NCBI GenBank assembly: GCA_036960375.1
Contig: JBALVY010000007.1
Coordinates: forward strand, 124,001-188,000
DNA length: 64,000 bases
DNA from: CAWVSB01 sp036960375
GTDB taxonomy: Bacteria; Pseudomonadota; Gammaproteobacteria; Pseudomonadales; CAWVSB01
Reading direction: 5' to 3'
The stretch's first letter is position 1; each line of letters opens with the position of its first letter. The position numbers and the translations under genes were made by a program. Below the pieces are notes generated by a model, which was not told the origin of the DNA, did no database searches, and worked only from the letters and a program-made list of their open reading frames with translations. Shown here piece by piece: positions 16,588 to 24,445 of the stretch.

Positions 16588-17828
16588 TTCATTGTCACCC
16601 TTTCAGGAACCGGCTTGGTCGCCTCCCACTTGGTATAGAACGGCATCAAAAGGAAGAAGGCAAAATAGGCTACTGTAAATAACTGCGCCACAGTGGTTCG
16701 TCCAGGCGTGGCAGGCACTGCCCCAAGATAACCCAGCACCACAAAGGATACAGCAAATGTGTATATAGCCACTTTGGTCATCCAACCCTTATAGCGCCAG
16801 GATTTTACCGGGCTGCGATCAAGCCAGGGCAATACAAAGAATATTGCAATCGCCGCTGCCATTACCACAAAACCCCAGAACTTGGCGTCGACTCCAAACA
16901 ATGGATATGTCACCGCCCGCAACATCGCGTAGAAAGGCGTGTAATACCAAACTGGAGCAATATGCGCTGGAGTTTTAAGAGGGTTGGCCTCTTCAAAATT
17001 TGCATGCTCAAGGAAATAACCACCCATTTCCGGCGCGAAAAACAAAATAGCGCAGAAAACAAACAGGAACACCGTAATACCCACCAGATCATGTACGGTG
17101 TAATAAGGGTGGAATGCGATGCCGTCACGAGGCACGCCATTCTCATCTTTATTGGCCTTTATCTCAATACCGTCTGGGTTGTTGGATCCAACTTCGTGCA
17201 ATGCCAGTAAATGCAATACAACCAGAGCGATCAATACAATAGGTATCACACAGACATGAAGCGCGAAGAAACGATTTAATGTCACGCCGGAAATAAGAAA
17301 ATCTCCGCGTATCCACTCAACAATAGCCTCACCCACAACCGGGATGGCACCAAATAACGAGACAATAACCTGTGCACCCCAGAAAGACATTTGCCCCCAG
17401 GGTAAAACGTAACCCAGAAAGCCTTCGGCCATCAGAGCAACATAGATCACCATGCCAAACAGCCACACTAACTCGCGCGGTTTTTTATATGAGCCGTAAA
17501 GAATTCCGCGGAACATGTGAAGGTAAACAACAGCAAAAAATGCCGACGCGCCGGTGGAATGCATATAACGCAATATCCAGCCGTATTCCACATCGCGCAT
17601 AATGTACTCGACAGAAGCAAACGCACCCTCAGCAGTCGGCTCGTACAACATAGTGAGCCAAAAACCGGTAAGTAGCTGATTAACCAAAACAAACAGCGAC
17701 AAAACACCAAAAAAGTACCAGAAATTAAAATTCTTGGGAGCGTAATACTCGGCCATATGCGTATTCCAGGCACGCATAATCGGCAGACGATCGTCTACCC
17801 AATCTCGCAAATCAACCAATGCTTTCAT
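16584..17828 (-). CDS. petB: ubiquinol-cytochrome c reductase, cytochrome b subunit
   Basis: Cytochrome b is the membrane core of complex III, with two b hemes and the Qo and Qi quinol sites. The expected histidine pairs lie in RYMHSTGASAFFAVVYLHMFRG and FFALHVCVIPIVLIALVVLHL. The cd region has GQMSFWGAQV. The Qo motif is PVWY (HIAPVWYYTPFYAML) rather than the PEWY of mitochondria and alphaproteobacteria. Eight or so hydrophobic helices fit the 414-residue length. It starts on the petA stop as TAATG and overlaps petC. Confidence 0.97.
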   Translation of the reverse strand: MKALVDLRDWVDDRLPIMRAWNTHMAEYYAPKNFNFWYFFGVLSLFVLVNQLLTGFWLTMLYEPTAEGAFASVEYIMRDVEYGWILRYMHSTGASAFFAVVYLHMFRGILYGSYKKPRELVWLFGMVIYVALMAEGFLGYVLPWGQMSFWGAQVIVSLFGAIPVVGEAIVEWIRGDFLISGVTLNRFFALHVCVIPIVLIALVVLHLLALHEVGSNNPDGIEIKANKDENGVPRDGIAFHPYYTVHDLVGITVFLFVFCAILFFAPEMGGYFLEHANFEEANPLKTPAHIAPVWYYTPFYAMLRAVTYPLFGVDAKFWGFVVMAAAIAIFFVLPWLDRSPVKSWRYKGWMTKVAIYTFAVSFVVLGYLGAVPATPGRTTVAQLFTVAYFAFFLLMPFYTKWEATKPVPERVTMK

Positions 17829-18421
17829 TATACAACCCCCTGATCTTCGCCGATCACAATCACCGCATCGCTTTCAAAGCGATAGGGAGGCACTTCCAGG
17901 TTAGCCGGAGCTGGAACACCCTTATACACACGGCCAGCCAGATCAAATTTGGAACCATGGCAGGGACAAAAGAATCCACCTGCCCAATCGGCACCCAAAT
18001 CCGGGGCTGTTAATTCTGGACGAAATTTCGGAGCACAACCCAAGTGAGTGCACAATCCAACCATAATCATATATTTGGGTTTGATAGAACGAGCTGTATT
18101 GGTTGCATAGCTTGGCTGCATAATCCGCTCGGAGCCAGGATCAGCCAGTCGATCGGTATCTTGCTCAAGGCGTGCAAGCTCTTCTTCAGTACGATGCACA
18201 ACATAGACTGGCTTACCGCGCCACTCCACTACAATCATCTCGCCTGGCTTGACCTTGCTGATATCTACCTTTACTGGTGCGCCGGCCGCTTTAGCCTTGG
18301 CACTTGGCTGCCAGGAACCGACAAAAGGTATCGCTACCCCTACCGCTCCAGCGCCACCTACCACACATGTGGCTGCAGTCAAAAAGCGTCGCCGCCCCGT
18401 ATTGACCCCATCATTGCTCAT
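17828..18421 (-). CDS. petA: ubiquinol-cytochrome c reductase, Rieske iron-sulfur subunit
   Basis: The Rieske protein takes one electron from ubiquinol at the Qo site. The N-terminus has a twin-arginine motif (RRRFLTAA) and a single anchor helix, as expected for Tat export of a folded iron-sulfur protein. The 2Fe-2S ligands are in CTHLGCAPKF and CPCHGSKFD. The length of 197 is typical of proteobacteria. It is the first gene of petABC, with a predicted promoter about 100-125 bp upstream. Confidence 0.97.
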   Translation of the reverse strand: MSNDGVNTGRRRFLTAATCVVGGAGAVGVAIPFVGSWQPSAKAKAAGAPVKVDISKVKPGEMIVVEWRGKPVYVVHRTEEELARLEQDTDRLADPGSERIMQPSYATNTARSIKPKYMIMVGLCTHLGCAPKFRPELTAPDLGADWAGGFFCPCHGSKFDLAGRVYKGVPAPANLEVPPYRFESDAVIVIGEDQGVV

Positions 18422-18479
18422 GAGGAAACTCTCCCATCACAGCTAACAATTACTTTTTTGTGCTTACAGTCTCAAGTCT

Positions 18480-18489
18480 GGCTCGAGCC
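18480..18489. repeat. 10-bp perfect palindrome in the petA leader
   Basis: GGCTCGAGCC lies between the predicted pet promoter and the petA start. It could be a protein-binding half-site pair or chance; nothing else supports a role. Confidence 0.3.
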
Positions 18490-18518
18490 GTCTACACCCC
18501 TAGTTTTAAGTGCCGCAA

Positions 18519-18547
18519 ATGTTAAAGAAAACCCCCTTAGCTTACAA
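18519..18547 (-). promoter_or_regulatory. predicted sigma70 promoter of petABC
   Basis: On the minus strand TTGTAA and TAACAT are separated by 17 bp. A start near 18512 would leave an approximately 90-nt leader before petA. The elements are moderate matches to consensus. Confidence 0.5.
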
Positions 18548-18603
18548 GGAGAATAGACTTAAATGCGCCACTTTTACCTGATTGAGCTCAATATTCAAAC
18601 AGC

Positions 18604-18637
18604 AAAACGCCCAGCGTGAAAAACACGCCGGGCGTTT
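18604..18637 (-). terminator. terminator hairpin of the rplM-rpsI operon
   Basis: A 12-bp GC-rich stem with one mismatch (AACGCCC-x-GCGTG paired with CACGC-x-GGGCGTT) lies 22 nt after the rpsI stop. In the minus direction it ends with TTTTGCTGTTT. It separates the ribosomal protein operon from petABC. Confidence 0.75.
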
Positions 18638-18658
18638 GCGGAAAATCGAAGATATCGA

Positions 18659-19051
18659 TTAACGCTTGGAGAACTGTGGACGCTTTCTCGCTTTACGCAA
18701 ACCGACTTTCTTACGCTCAACTTCACGGGCATCTCTGGTCACAAAACCAGCCTGACGCAGAGGAGGACGTAAACCTTCGTCATACTCCATCAGTGCACGG
18801 GTAATACCGTGACGAATAGCACCTGCCTGACCAAAGCTTCCGCCACCGCAAACGGTCACGTTAACGTCAAACTTTTCTGTCATTTCAACCAGTTCAAGAG
18901 GCTGACGCACGATCATACGAGCGACTTCACGACCGAAGAAATCTTCAATTGTGCGATTATTGATAGTAATTGTGCCACTGCCATTTTTCAGGAAAACTCG
19001 TGCAGTTGCAGTTTTCCGACGACCAGTGCCATAGTATTGAGTAGCTGACAT
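18659..19051 (-). CDS. rpsI: 30S ribosomal protein S9
   Basis: S9 is a small-subunit head protein whose basic C-terminal tail reaches the P-site tRNA. The N-terminus QYYGTGRRKTATARVF, the central VTVCGGGSFGQAGAIRHGITRAL and the tail KVGLRKARKRPQFSKR are diagnostic. The length of 130 equals E. coli S9. It follows rplM after 12 nt in the universal rplM-rpsI pair. Confidence 0.99.
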   Translation of the reverse strand: MSATQYYGTGRRKTATARVFLKNGSGTITINNRTIEDFFGREVARMIVRQPLELVEMTEKFDVNVTVCGGGSFGQAGAIRHGITRALMEYDEGLRPPLRQAGFVTRDAREVERKKVGLRKARKRPQFSKR

Positions 19052-19063
19052 ATTGCGAGTCCG

Positions 19064-19492
19064 TTAGATGTCTAATTCTTTGGGTTGCTGTGCACCATGT
19101 GGGTGAGAATTACCCGCATAGACCTTCAATTTCCTAAACATTTCGCGACCCAAAGGATTCTTGGGCAACATACCTTTGACGGCACGTTCAATGACAGACT
19201 CAGGCGCCTTGGCCTGTAGTTTCTCAAAGGTAGTAGACTTAAGGCCGCCTGGATACAAGGTGTGGCGGTAGTAAATCTTGCCTTTAGCCTTATTACCGGT
19301 CACTTGTATTTTCTCTGCATTGATAACCACAAGGTAGTCACCAGTGTCCACGTGAGGGGTATACTCGGCCTTGTGCTTGCCGCGCAAACGATGCGCCAAT
19401 TCGGCCGCAAGGCGCCCTAAAGTCTTGTTTTCGGCGTCTACCACGAACCAGTCGTGTTCGACATCTGCCGGTTTTGCACTAAATGTTTTCAT
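19064..19492 (-). CDS. rplM: 50S ribosomal protein L13
   Basis: L13 is an early-assembling large-subunit protein. MKTFSAKPADVEHDWFVVDAENKTLGRLA, HRLRGKHKAEYTPHVDTGDYLVVINA and the KMLPKNPLGREMFRKLKVY-type segment (here GMLPKNPLGREMFRKLKVYAG) identify it. The length of 142 is exact. A predicted promoter and an approximately 57-nt structured leader lie upstream; in E. coli L13 represses its own operon through its leader. Confidence 0.99.
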   Translation of the reverse strand: MKTFSAKPADVEHDWFVVDAENKTLGRLAAELAHRLRGKHKAEYTPHVDTGDYLVVINAEKIQVTGNKAKGKIYYRHTLYPGGLKSTTFEKLQAKAPESVIERAVKGMLPKNPLGREMFRKLKVYAGNSHPHGAQQPKELDI

Positions 19493-19549
19493 CTATGTTT
19501 GCCCTAGCAACTCATACCGGCCCGTCAGCTGACAGACCCACAAAAAAGA
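19493..19549 (-). promoter_or_regulatory. possible autoregulatory leader of rplM-rpsI
   Basis: Between the predicted promoter and the rplM ATG the transcript can fold around CTGTCAGCTGAC-type complementary segments. L13-binding leaders are known in related bacteria. I cannot confirm a match to that RNA family by eye, so this is inference from position and local pairing. Confidence 0.35.
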
Positions 19550-19555
19550 GCGCGA

Positions 19556-19584
19556 ATACTACACAATGGATGCCGCTTTTACAA
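19556..19584 (-). promoter_or_regulatory. predicted sigma70 promoter of rplM-rpsI
   Basis: TTGTAA and TAGTAT with a 17-bp spacer, on the minus strand, precede rplM by about 60-90 nt. The sequence after the -10 is GC-rich (TCGCGCTC), as often seen at ribosomal promoters. Confidence 0.65.
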
Positions 19585-19623
19585 GCATCGCGCACGAATT
19601 AATTATCCAGCCTATGCACCTCG

Positions 19624-20721
19624 TCATGGCTTATGCTCAAGCGCAAGGTAATCATGGGACTGCATCTCCAGTAATCGGCTGGTAGCACGCTCAAACTCGA
19701 AGTTCAAACGGCCATTTTTATAGAGCTCGGATAGGCCAACTTCCGCCGATATCACCAATTTCACATTCCGATCGTAGAATTCATCAACCAGATTGATAAA
19801 ACGTCGGGCTTGATCATCAATATTGTCAAAACATGGCACATTGGAGATCAATACCGCATGAAACTCGCGCGCGAGCTCAATGTAGTCATTTTGACTACGA
19901 GGCCCATCGCACAATGCTGGAAAATCGAACCATACCACATCATCGCAGACCCAGCGCGATTGAATTTCCCTGCCTTCAACATCCAGCACCCGATCGGCGA
20001 CTCCTGGGTCGGGTGCCAGGCTATTAAAACTCTTCAGCAAGCTGGCATCCGCCCCCTCATCCAGAGGGGTATGATAGAGCTCGGCCCGCTCCAGAGCCCG
20101 CAAGCGGTAATCGGTGCCGCCGTCGACATTGACCACCTCAGTATGCTGGTTAATCAGCGCTATGGCCGGCATAAAGCGTGCCCGCTGCAAGCCATTTTTA
20201 TACAAACCATCAGGGACGATATTAGAGGTCGCCACCAATATGACGCCATGAGAAAATAATTCCTGAAACAGGCCCGACAATATCATCGCATCAGTGATGT
20301 CAGAAACAAAAAACTCATCGAAGCAAATGACCCGTAAATCTCCCGCCATCCGCGCCGCTACATGCGTCAAAGGATCCTTTTTCCCCGCATGATTTCTCAA
20401 CTCGACATGAACCAGGCGCATAAATCGATGAAAATGCGTCCGCAGTTTCTGCTCAAAAGGCAGGCTATCGTAAAATACGTCCATTAGGTAAGTCTTACCC
20501 CGACCTACACCACCCCAGAAATACACACCCTTGATCGGCGGTGACACATCCACCCGGCCTAGCATCTTCCTCCACCAGGATCCCACTTGATCAGCTGACA
20601 AATTAACTGCTAACAAATCATCATAAAGCCGCTGTAAATGCCTGACCGCCTCCTCCTGCGAGGAATCTCGGATGAAATCGGGATGCAGGAGATCCTGCTG
20701 ATATCTTTCCAGGGGTGTCAT
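19624..20721 (-). CDS. zapE: cell division ATPase ZapE
   Basis: ZapE (AFG1-like, YhcM) is a P-loop AAA-type ATPase recruited to the Z ring during constriction. The N-terminus MTPLERYQQDLLHPDF, Walker A GGVGRGKTYLMD, FHRFMRLVHVELR, Walker B VICFDEFFVSDITDAMIL and LVATSNIVPDGLYKNGLQRARFMPAI match the family. The ATG at 20721 (365 aa) has AAGGA upstream and matches the known N-terminus. An upstream in-frame extension of 45 residues is rich in Arg, Cys and Gly and unlike the family, so I left it out. Confidence 0.95.
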   Translation of the reverse strand: MTPLERYQQDLLHPDFIRDSSQEEAVRHLQRLYDDLLAVNLSADQVGSWWRKMLGRVDVSPPIKGVYFWGGVGRGKTYLMDVFYDSLPFEQKLRTHFHRFMRLVHVELRNHAGKKDPLTHVAARMAGDLRVICFDEFFVSDITDAMILSGLFQELFSHGVILVATSNIVPDGLYKNGLQRARFMPAIALINQHTEVVNVDGGTDYRLRALERAELYHTPLDEGADASLLKSFNSLAPDPGVADRVLDVEGREIQSRWVCDDVVWFDFPALCDGPRSQNDYIELAREFHAVLISNVPCFDNIDDQARRFINLVDEFYDRNVKLVISAEVGLSELYKNGRLNFEFERATSRLLEMQSHDYLALEHKP

Positions 20722-20904
20722 AATTTCCTTACGCCTGCGGCCAACCCAAATGGGGGCGCAAACTTTACCTATACAGCCTACATTTGGCAAACGCCGTTTT
20801 TTGCGACAAAGCGCATAGGATCGACCATTGTAGTATTTCACACGCTCGCCCAACATGGTTTAATACACGCGACTGTGGCGCCGCATTGAATGAAGGAGAC
20901 GCGC

Positions 20905-21393
20905 GTGGGAAATATTGAAATCATTCTAATTTGTCTGGGCGGCCTCATCGTGGGCGCAGGCATTGGCGCCACCGTCAGCAGCCGGCTGTTCGGTGATAGG
21001 CGCAGAGAGAAAAAAGCCGAAAAGCGTCTTGCTGAAACAGAACAGGAACTTAAGTCTTATCGCCACGAAGTTGCCCATCACTTCGAGCACACAGCGCTGC
21101 TGGTGGAAAATCTGACAGAAAGCTACCGCGACCTACACAACCATCTTGCAGACGGCGCACAAGGCCTCATGGACCTGCCTCACGCCCCTGCTCCTATAGG
21201 CGCGCTATCGGAAAGCAACGACGAAACAAGAATTCAGCCAGCCATAGCGGAAGATATCAGCGCACCGAGGGATTATGCGCCCAAAAGCTACCCCTATGAA
21301 CCCGGGATGCTGGATGAAAGCTTTGGCCTGGATAGGCAAGCTGTCGAAGAACACGCCGATACTCCGATAAAGCAACCGGCTGCCGCGACATAG
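20905..21393 (+). CDS. zapG: ZapG/YhcB family inner-membrane protein (DUF1043)
   Basis: ZapG (YhcB) is a membrane-anchored coiled-coil protein linked to division and envelope synthesis. The product has one N-terminal membrane helix (IILICLGGLIVGAGIGATVSS), a basic and helical segment RREKKAEKRLAETEQELKSYR, then HEVAHHFEHTALLVENLTESYRDLHNHLADGAQGL, the most conserved family part, and a low-complexity tail. I chose the GTG at 20905 because AAGGAG lies 6 nt before it. The ATG at 20890 would overlap that ribosome-binding site. It is divergent from zapE and convergent with the Nif3-family gene. Confidence 0.9.
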   Translation: MGNIEIILICLGGLIVGAGIGATVSSRLFGDRRREKKAEKRLAETEQELKSYRHEVAHHFEHTALLVENLTESYRDLHNHLADGAQGLMDLPHAPAPIGALSESNDETRIQPAIAEDISAPRDYAPKSYPYEPGMLDESFGLDRQAVEEHADTPIKQPAAAT

Positions 21394-21417
21394 CGCCCGC
21401 CCCAACAGCGGAACCAA

Positions 21418-22173
21418 CTATACCGGGTTATCAATATCGACAAAGCGATGCTGGAGGCCAAATTCATCGGCTAGTTTCTCACCCAATGCCTGAATTCCGT
21501 AACGTTCCGTCGCATGATGTCCTGCAGCAAAAAAATGTATCCCTGACTCTCTTGCGATATGCACCGTAGGCTCAGACGCCTCACCGGTCAAAAAAGCATC
21601 AACCCCTGCCGCCACAGCCTGCTCAATAAACCCTTGTGCAGCACCGGTACACCAGGCAATCCGTCGGATTTCTCTTTCTGCCGGAATATGCAGCGGCTCA
21701 CGCCCCAGACGCTCTGCAACTATACGACTCAGCTGTGTACCTGTAACAGGGCTCTGCAAACTGCCTATCAAGCCTGCCGGTTGCTTAGCGTCACCCAATA
21801 CGCCGTCAACGCTAAAACCCAGCTGTTTTGCCAACTGCTGGTTATTACCCAACTCCGCGTGATAATCCAAAGGTAGATGATAGGCGAATAGATTAATATC
21901 ATTTGCCAATAGACTTCGCAGGCGTGACCGCTTCATGCCGACGATTCTGGCATCCTCTCCTCGCCAAAAAAAGCCATGGTGCACCAGCAGCACCTGAGCA
22001 TTGCACTCAACAGCAACGTCAATCAATGCCTGACATGCGGTTACGCCAGTAATAATGCTACTGACCTGCCCACTGCCTTCAACCTGCAAGCCATTAGGGC
22101 AGTAATCACTGTAACTATCTGGTGACAACCACTCAGTTAATCGCCGTTCCAGCACTATTCGGCTCACACTCAT
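21418..22173 (-). CDS. Nif3-like dinuclear metal centre protein (YbgI family)
   Basis: The Nif3/YbgI family forms toroidal hexamers with a two-metal site; the E. coli member has been linked to GTP cyclohydrolase-type activity but the role is not settled. The 251-residue sequence has DYCPNGLQVEGSGQVSSIITGVTA, the metal-binding VLLVHHGFFWRGED, NLFAYHLPLDYHAELGNN, AWCTGAAQGFIEQA, DAFLTGEASEPTVH and FFAAGHHATERYGIQAL, in family order. It is transcribed divergently from degS. Confidence 0.93.
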   Translation of the reverse strand: MSVSRIVLERRLTEWLSPDSYSDYCPNGLQVEGSGQVSSIITGVTACQALIDVAVECNAQVLLVHHGFFWRGEDARIVGMKRSRLRSLLANDINLFAYHLPLDYHAELGNNQQLAKQLGFSVDGVLGDAKQPAGLIGSLQSPVTGTQLSRIVAERLGREPLHIPAEREIRRIAWCTGAAQGFIEQAVAAGVDAFLTGEASEPTVHIARESGIHFFAAGHHATERYGIQALGEKLADEFGLQHRFVDIDNPV

Positions 22174-22185
22174 GTCAAATGTCCT

Positions 22186-22214
22186 TTTTTATCTCTAAGA
22201 TAGATGCCTATAAT
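22186..22214 (+). promoter_or_regulatory. possible promoter of degS
   Basis: A perfect TATAAT lies 33 bp before the degS ATG, with only a weak TTTTTA at -35 (17-bp spacing). Confidence 0.45.
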
Positions 22215-22246
22215 ACGGCCTACAACAATAACGAGAAGTAATTTTC

Positions 22247-23359
22247 ATGTTTAATGTGTTTCGATTTCTGGCATGGCCGGTAATTTGTGGCGTACTTATT
22301 GCGACCATAGTACTGCTTGAATATCCAGAAACCTTTGGTGTAGCCAGATCCGCATCAGGAAACTCTGCACCGGTTGCATCCTTCGCGGAAGCCGTTAATA
22401 AGGCCGCACCAGCTGTCGTCAACATTTACACACGTAAAGCGCTCATTCGCGATAATCCTCTACTTGAGGATCCATTCTTTCGCAATTTTTTCAAAAACAA
22501 TGAAACCACCGAGCCAGAAGATCAGGGCGAAAGCCTCGGCAGTGGAGTAATTATAGACCCCCAGGGCTACCTGCTAACCAATAATCATGTCGTTGCCGGC
22601 GCCGATGAAATTGTGGTCTCTCTGTACGATGGCCGCGAAACCCTGGCCACCGTCGTCGGCATTGATCGGGAAACTGACCTCGCTGTACTCAAAATTGATC
22701 TTCCAGACATCAAAGTGGTGACGTTTGGCGACCCTAACGCTGCCCGAGTCGGTGATGTGGTTCTCGCCATAGGCAACCCCTATGGTTTTGGCCAAAGTGT
22801 CACCCAGGGCATTATCAGCGCAACCGGAAGGTTCGGACTGAATATCAATACCTACGAAAATTACTTGCAAACCGATGCTGACATCAACCCGGGCAATTCC
22901 GGCGGAGCCCTCATCGACGCCCAGGGTAATCTACTGGGGATAAATTCCGCCATTTTTAGCCGTTCGGGAGGCTCACAGGGAATTGGCTTGGCCATCCCGG
23001 TAGATCTGGCTCACAAAGTGATGCAAGACATCATTAAACATGGTCGCGTCATTCGCGGCTGGCTAGGCCTCGAAGTACGCCAGTTCAACCCGGCTTACGC
23101 TGCAGAGTTTGGTAACACTGAATTGAACGGCGTGATAATTACCGGACTTTATCGCGGCGGACCTGCCGACAGTGCCGGTCTTCAACCCGGTGACGTCATT
23201 ACCCACATTGACAGCACCTCAATCAGTGACGGACGATCCGGTAGTTTGCGGGTGGCCGATATGCCGCCCGGCGGAGAAATCAGTGTGCGAGTTTGGCGTG
23301 ATGACCGATATATAGATATTCAGGTACTTGTCGGCACGAGACCCGAACAAGGGGTCTAG
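22247..23359 (+). CDS. degS: site-1 serine protease DegS/AlgW, envelope stress sensor
   Basis: DegS (AlgW in Pseudomonas) is an inner-membrane-anchored HtrA-family protease. It senses misfolded porin C-termini through its PDZ domain and cleaves the anti-sigma factor RseA/MucA, starting the sigmaE response. A single N-terminal membrane helix (about residues 8-24) precedes the protease domain. The catalytic triad is visible as His114 (TNNHVV), Asp144 (RETDLAVL) and Ser218 (NPGNSGGAL). One PDZ domain follows (about 260-360), which separates it from DegP/MucD with two. Length 370 fits. It converges with hisC. Confidence 0.92.
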   Translation: MFNVFRFLAWPVICGVLIATIVLLEYPETFGVARSASGNSAPVASFAEAVNKAAPAVVNIYTRKALIRDNPLLEDPFFRNFFKNNETTEPEDQGESLGSGVIIDPQGYLLTNNHVVAGADEIVVSLYDGRETLATVVGIDRETDLAVLKIDLPDIKVVTFGDPNAARVGDVVLAIGNPYGFGQSVTQGIISATGRFGLNINTYENYLQTDADINPGNSGGALIDAQGNLLGINSAIFSRSGGSQGIGLAIPVDLAHKVMQDIIKHGRVIRGWLGLEVRQFNPAYAAEFGNTELNGVIITGLYRGGPADSAGLQPGDVITHIDSTSISDGRSGSLRVADMPPGGEISVRVWRDDRYIDIQVLVGTRPEQGV

Positions 23360-23371
23360 GGCACCTCTAGA

Positions 23372-24445
23372 TTAGGCTGCCAATATCTGCGTCATAGTGT
23401 CCAGAAGGCGCTGATTCTGCTCCGGCGTACCAATGGTAATACGCAAATAATTATCTATTCTAGACTGCTTGAAATGGCGCACAATGACGCCTTCCTCGCG
23501 CAGAGCTGCCGCCAGTACAGCGGCGGATTTGGCAGGGTGGCTAACGAATAGAAAATTGGCCGCCGAAGGGACAATTTCAAAACCCATCTGTGCCAAACGG
23601 CTTTCCACTTGTTCTCTGCTGGCCACAATTTTGGCGCAAACTGCCTGAAAATAGGTCTCATCCTCAAATGCGGCCACTCCGGCAAAAATATCTAGCTGCC
23701 CCAGAGGGTATGAATTAAAACTATTTTTCACCCTTTCCAGCGCTTCTACAAGGCCGGGGGAACCCACCGCAAAACCGACTCGCAAACCTGCTAGCGAGCG
23801 TGATTTTGACAAGGTTTGAATCACCAATAAATTAGGGTATTTGACAGTAAGAGGAATGGCAGAGCTACCACCAAAATCTATATATGCTTCATCAACTACC
23901 ACCACCGAGTCAGTATTTTTCTGCAACAGCTGCTCGATCTCCGTCAAAGCCATCAAGCGTCCGGTTGGTGCATTAGGGTTAGGAAAAATAATCCCCCCAT
24001 TGGGTCGCAGATAGGCTTCTACAGAAATACTGAAATCCGCCTGCAGCGGTACAGTTTCAACATCAATATCATAAAGCCCACAGTACACCGGGTAAAAGCT
24101 GTAGGTAATATCAGGAAACAATACGGGTTTATCGTGCTTTAACAAAGCATTGAAAACATGCGCCAGCACTTCGTCAGAGCCATTGCCAACAAAAACATTG
24201 TCGACGCCAAGCTGATAATAATCTGCAATCGCCTGTTTCAATGCGTCGGCGTTAGATGGAGGATACAGGCGCAAGGCATCACCTACGCCATCGCGTAGCA
24301 CCTTAAGCACTTCTGGAGAAGGGCCATAAGGATTTTCATTTGTATTCAGCTTGACCAATCGGTCATGTTTGGGCTGCTCTCCCGGAACATAGGGCTCCAG
24401 ATCAGCCACAAACCGGCTCCAGTATTTACTTGATGACTCACTCAT
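23372..24445 (-). CDS. hisC: histidinol-phosphate aminotransferase
   Basis: HisC is the PLP enzyme that converts imidazole acetol phosphate to histidinol phosphate. Fold-type I features are VKLNTNENPYGPSP, YQLGVDNVFVGNGSDEVL, NPNAPTGRL, VVDEAYIDFGG and the Schiff-base lysine region TLSKSRSLAGLRVGFAVG. Length 357 is typical. It overlaps hisD by 8 nt and ends the ibaG-murA-hisG-hisD-hisC run. Paralogues acting on other aromatic substrates exist, but position with hisD and hisG makes the histidine role clear. Confidence 0.95.
   Translation of the reverse strand: MSESSSKYWSRFVADLEPYVPGEQPKHDRLVKLNTNENPYGPSPEVLKVLRDGVGDALRLYPPSNADALKQAIADYYQLGVDNVFVGNGSDEVLAHVFNALLKHDKPVLFPDITYSFYPVYCGLYDIDVETVPLQADFSISVEAYLRPNGGIIFPNPNAPTGRLMALTEIEQLLQKNTDSVVVVDEAYIDFGGSSAIPLTVKYPNLLVIQTLSKSRSLAGLRVGFAVGSPGLVEALERVKNSFNSYPLGQLDIFAGVAAFEDETYFQAVCAKIVASREQVESRLAQMGFEIVPSAANFLFVSHPAKSAAVLAAALREEGVIVRHFKQSRIDNYLRITIGTPEQNQRLLDTMTQILAA

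Noticed and set aside
18044..18556. 170-codon plus-strand open frame over petA and its leader
   Set aside because: Antisense to the Rieske gene and no protein features.
19810..20259. 149-codon plus-strand open frame
   Set aside because: Antisense to zapE, without support.
20722..20856. N-terminal extension of zapE by 45 residues
   Set aside because: The extension is Arg/Cys-rich and unlike the family, while the internal ATG has an AAGGA site and the expected N-terminus.
23360..23371. Terminator between convergent degS and hisC
   Set aside because: Only 12 nt separate the stops and the small TCTAG/CTAGA pairing is too weak to count.
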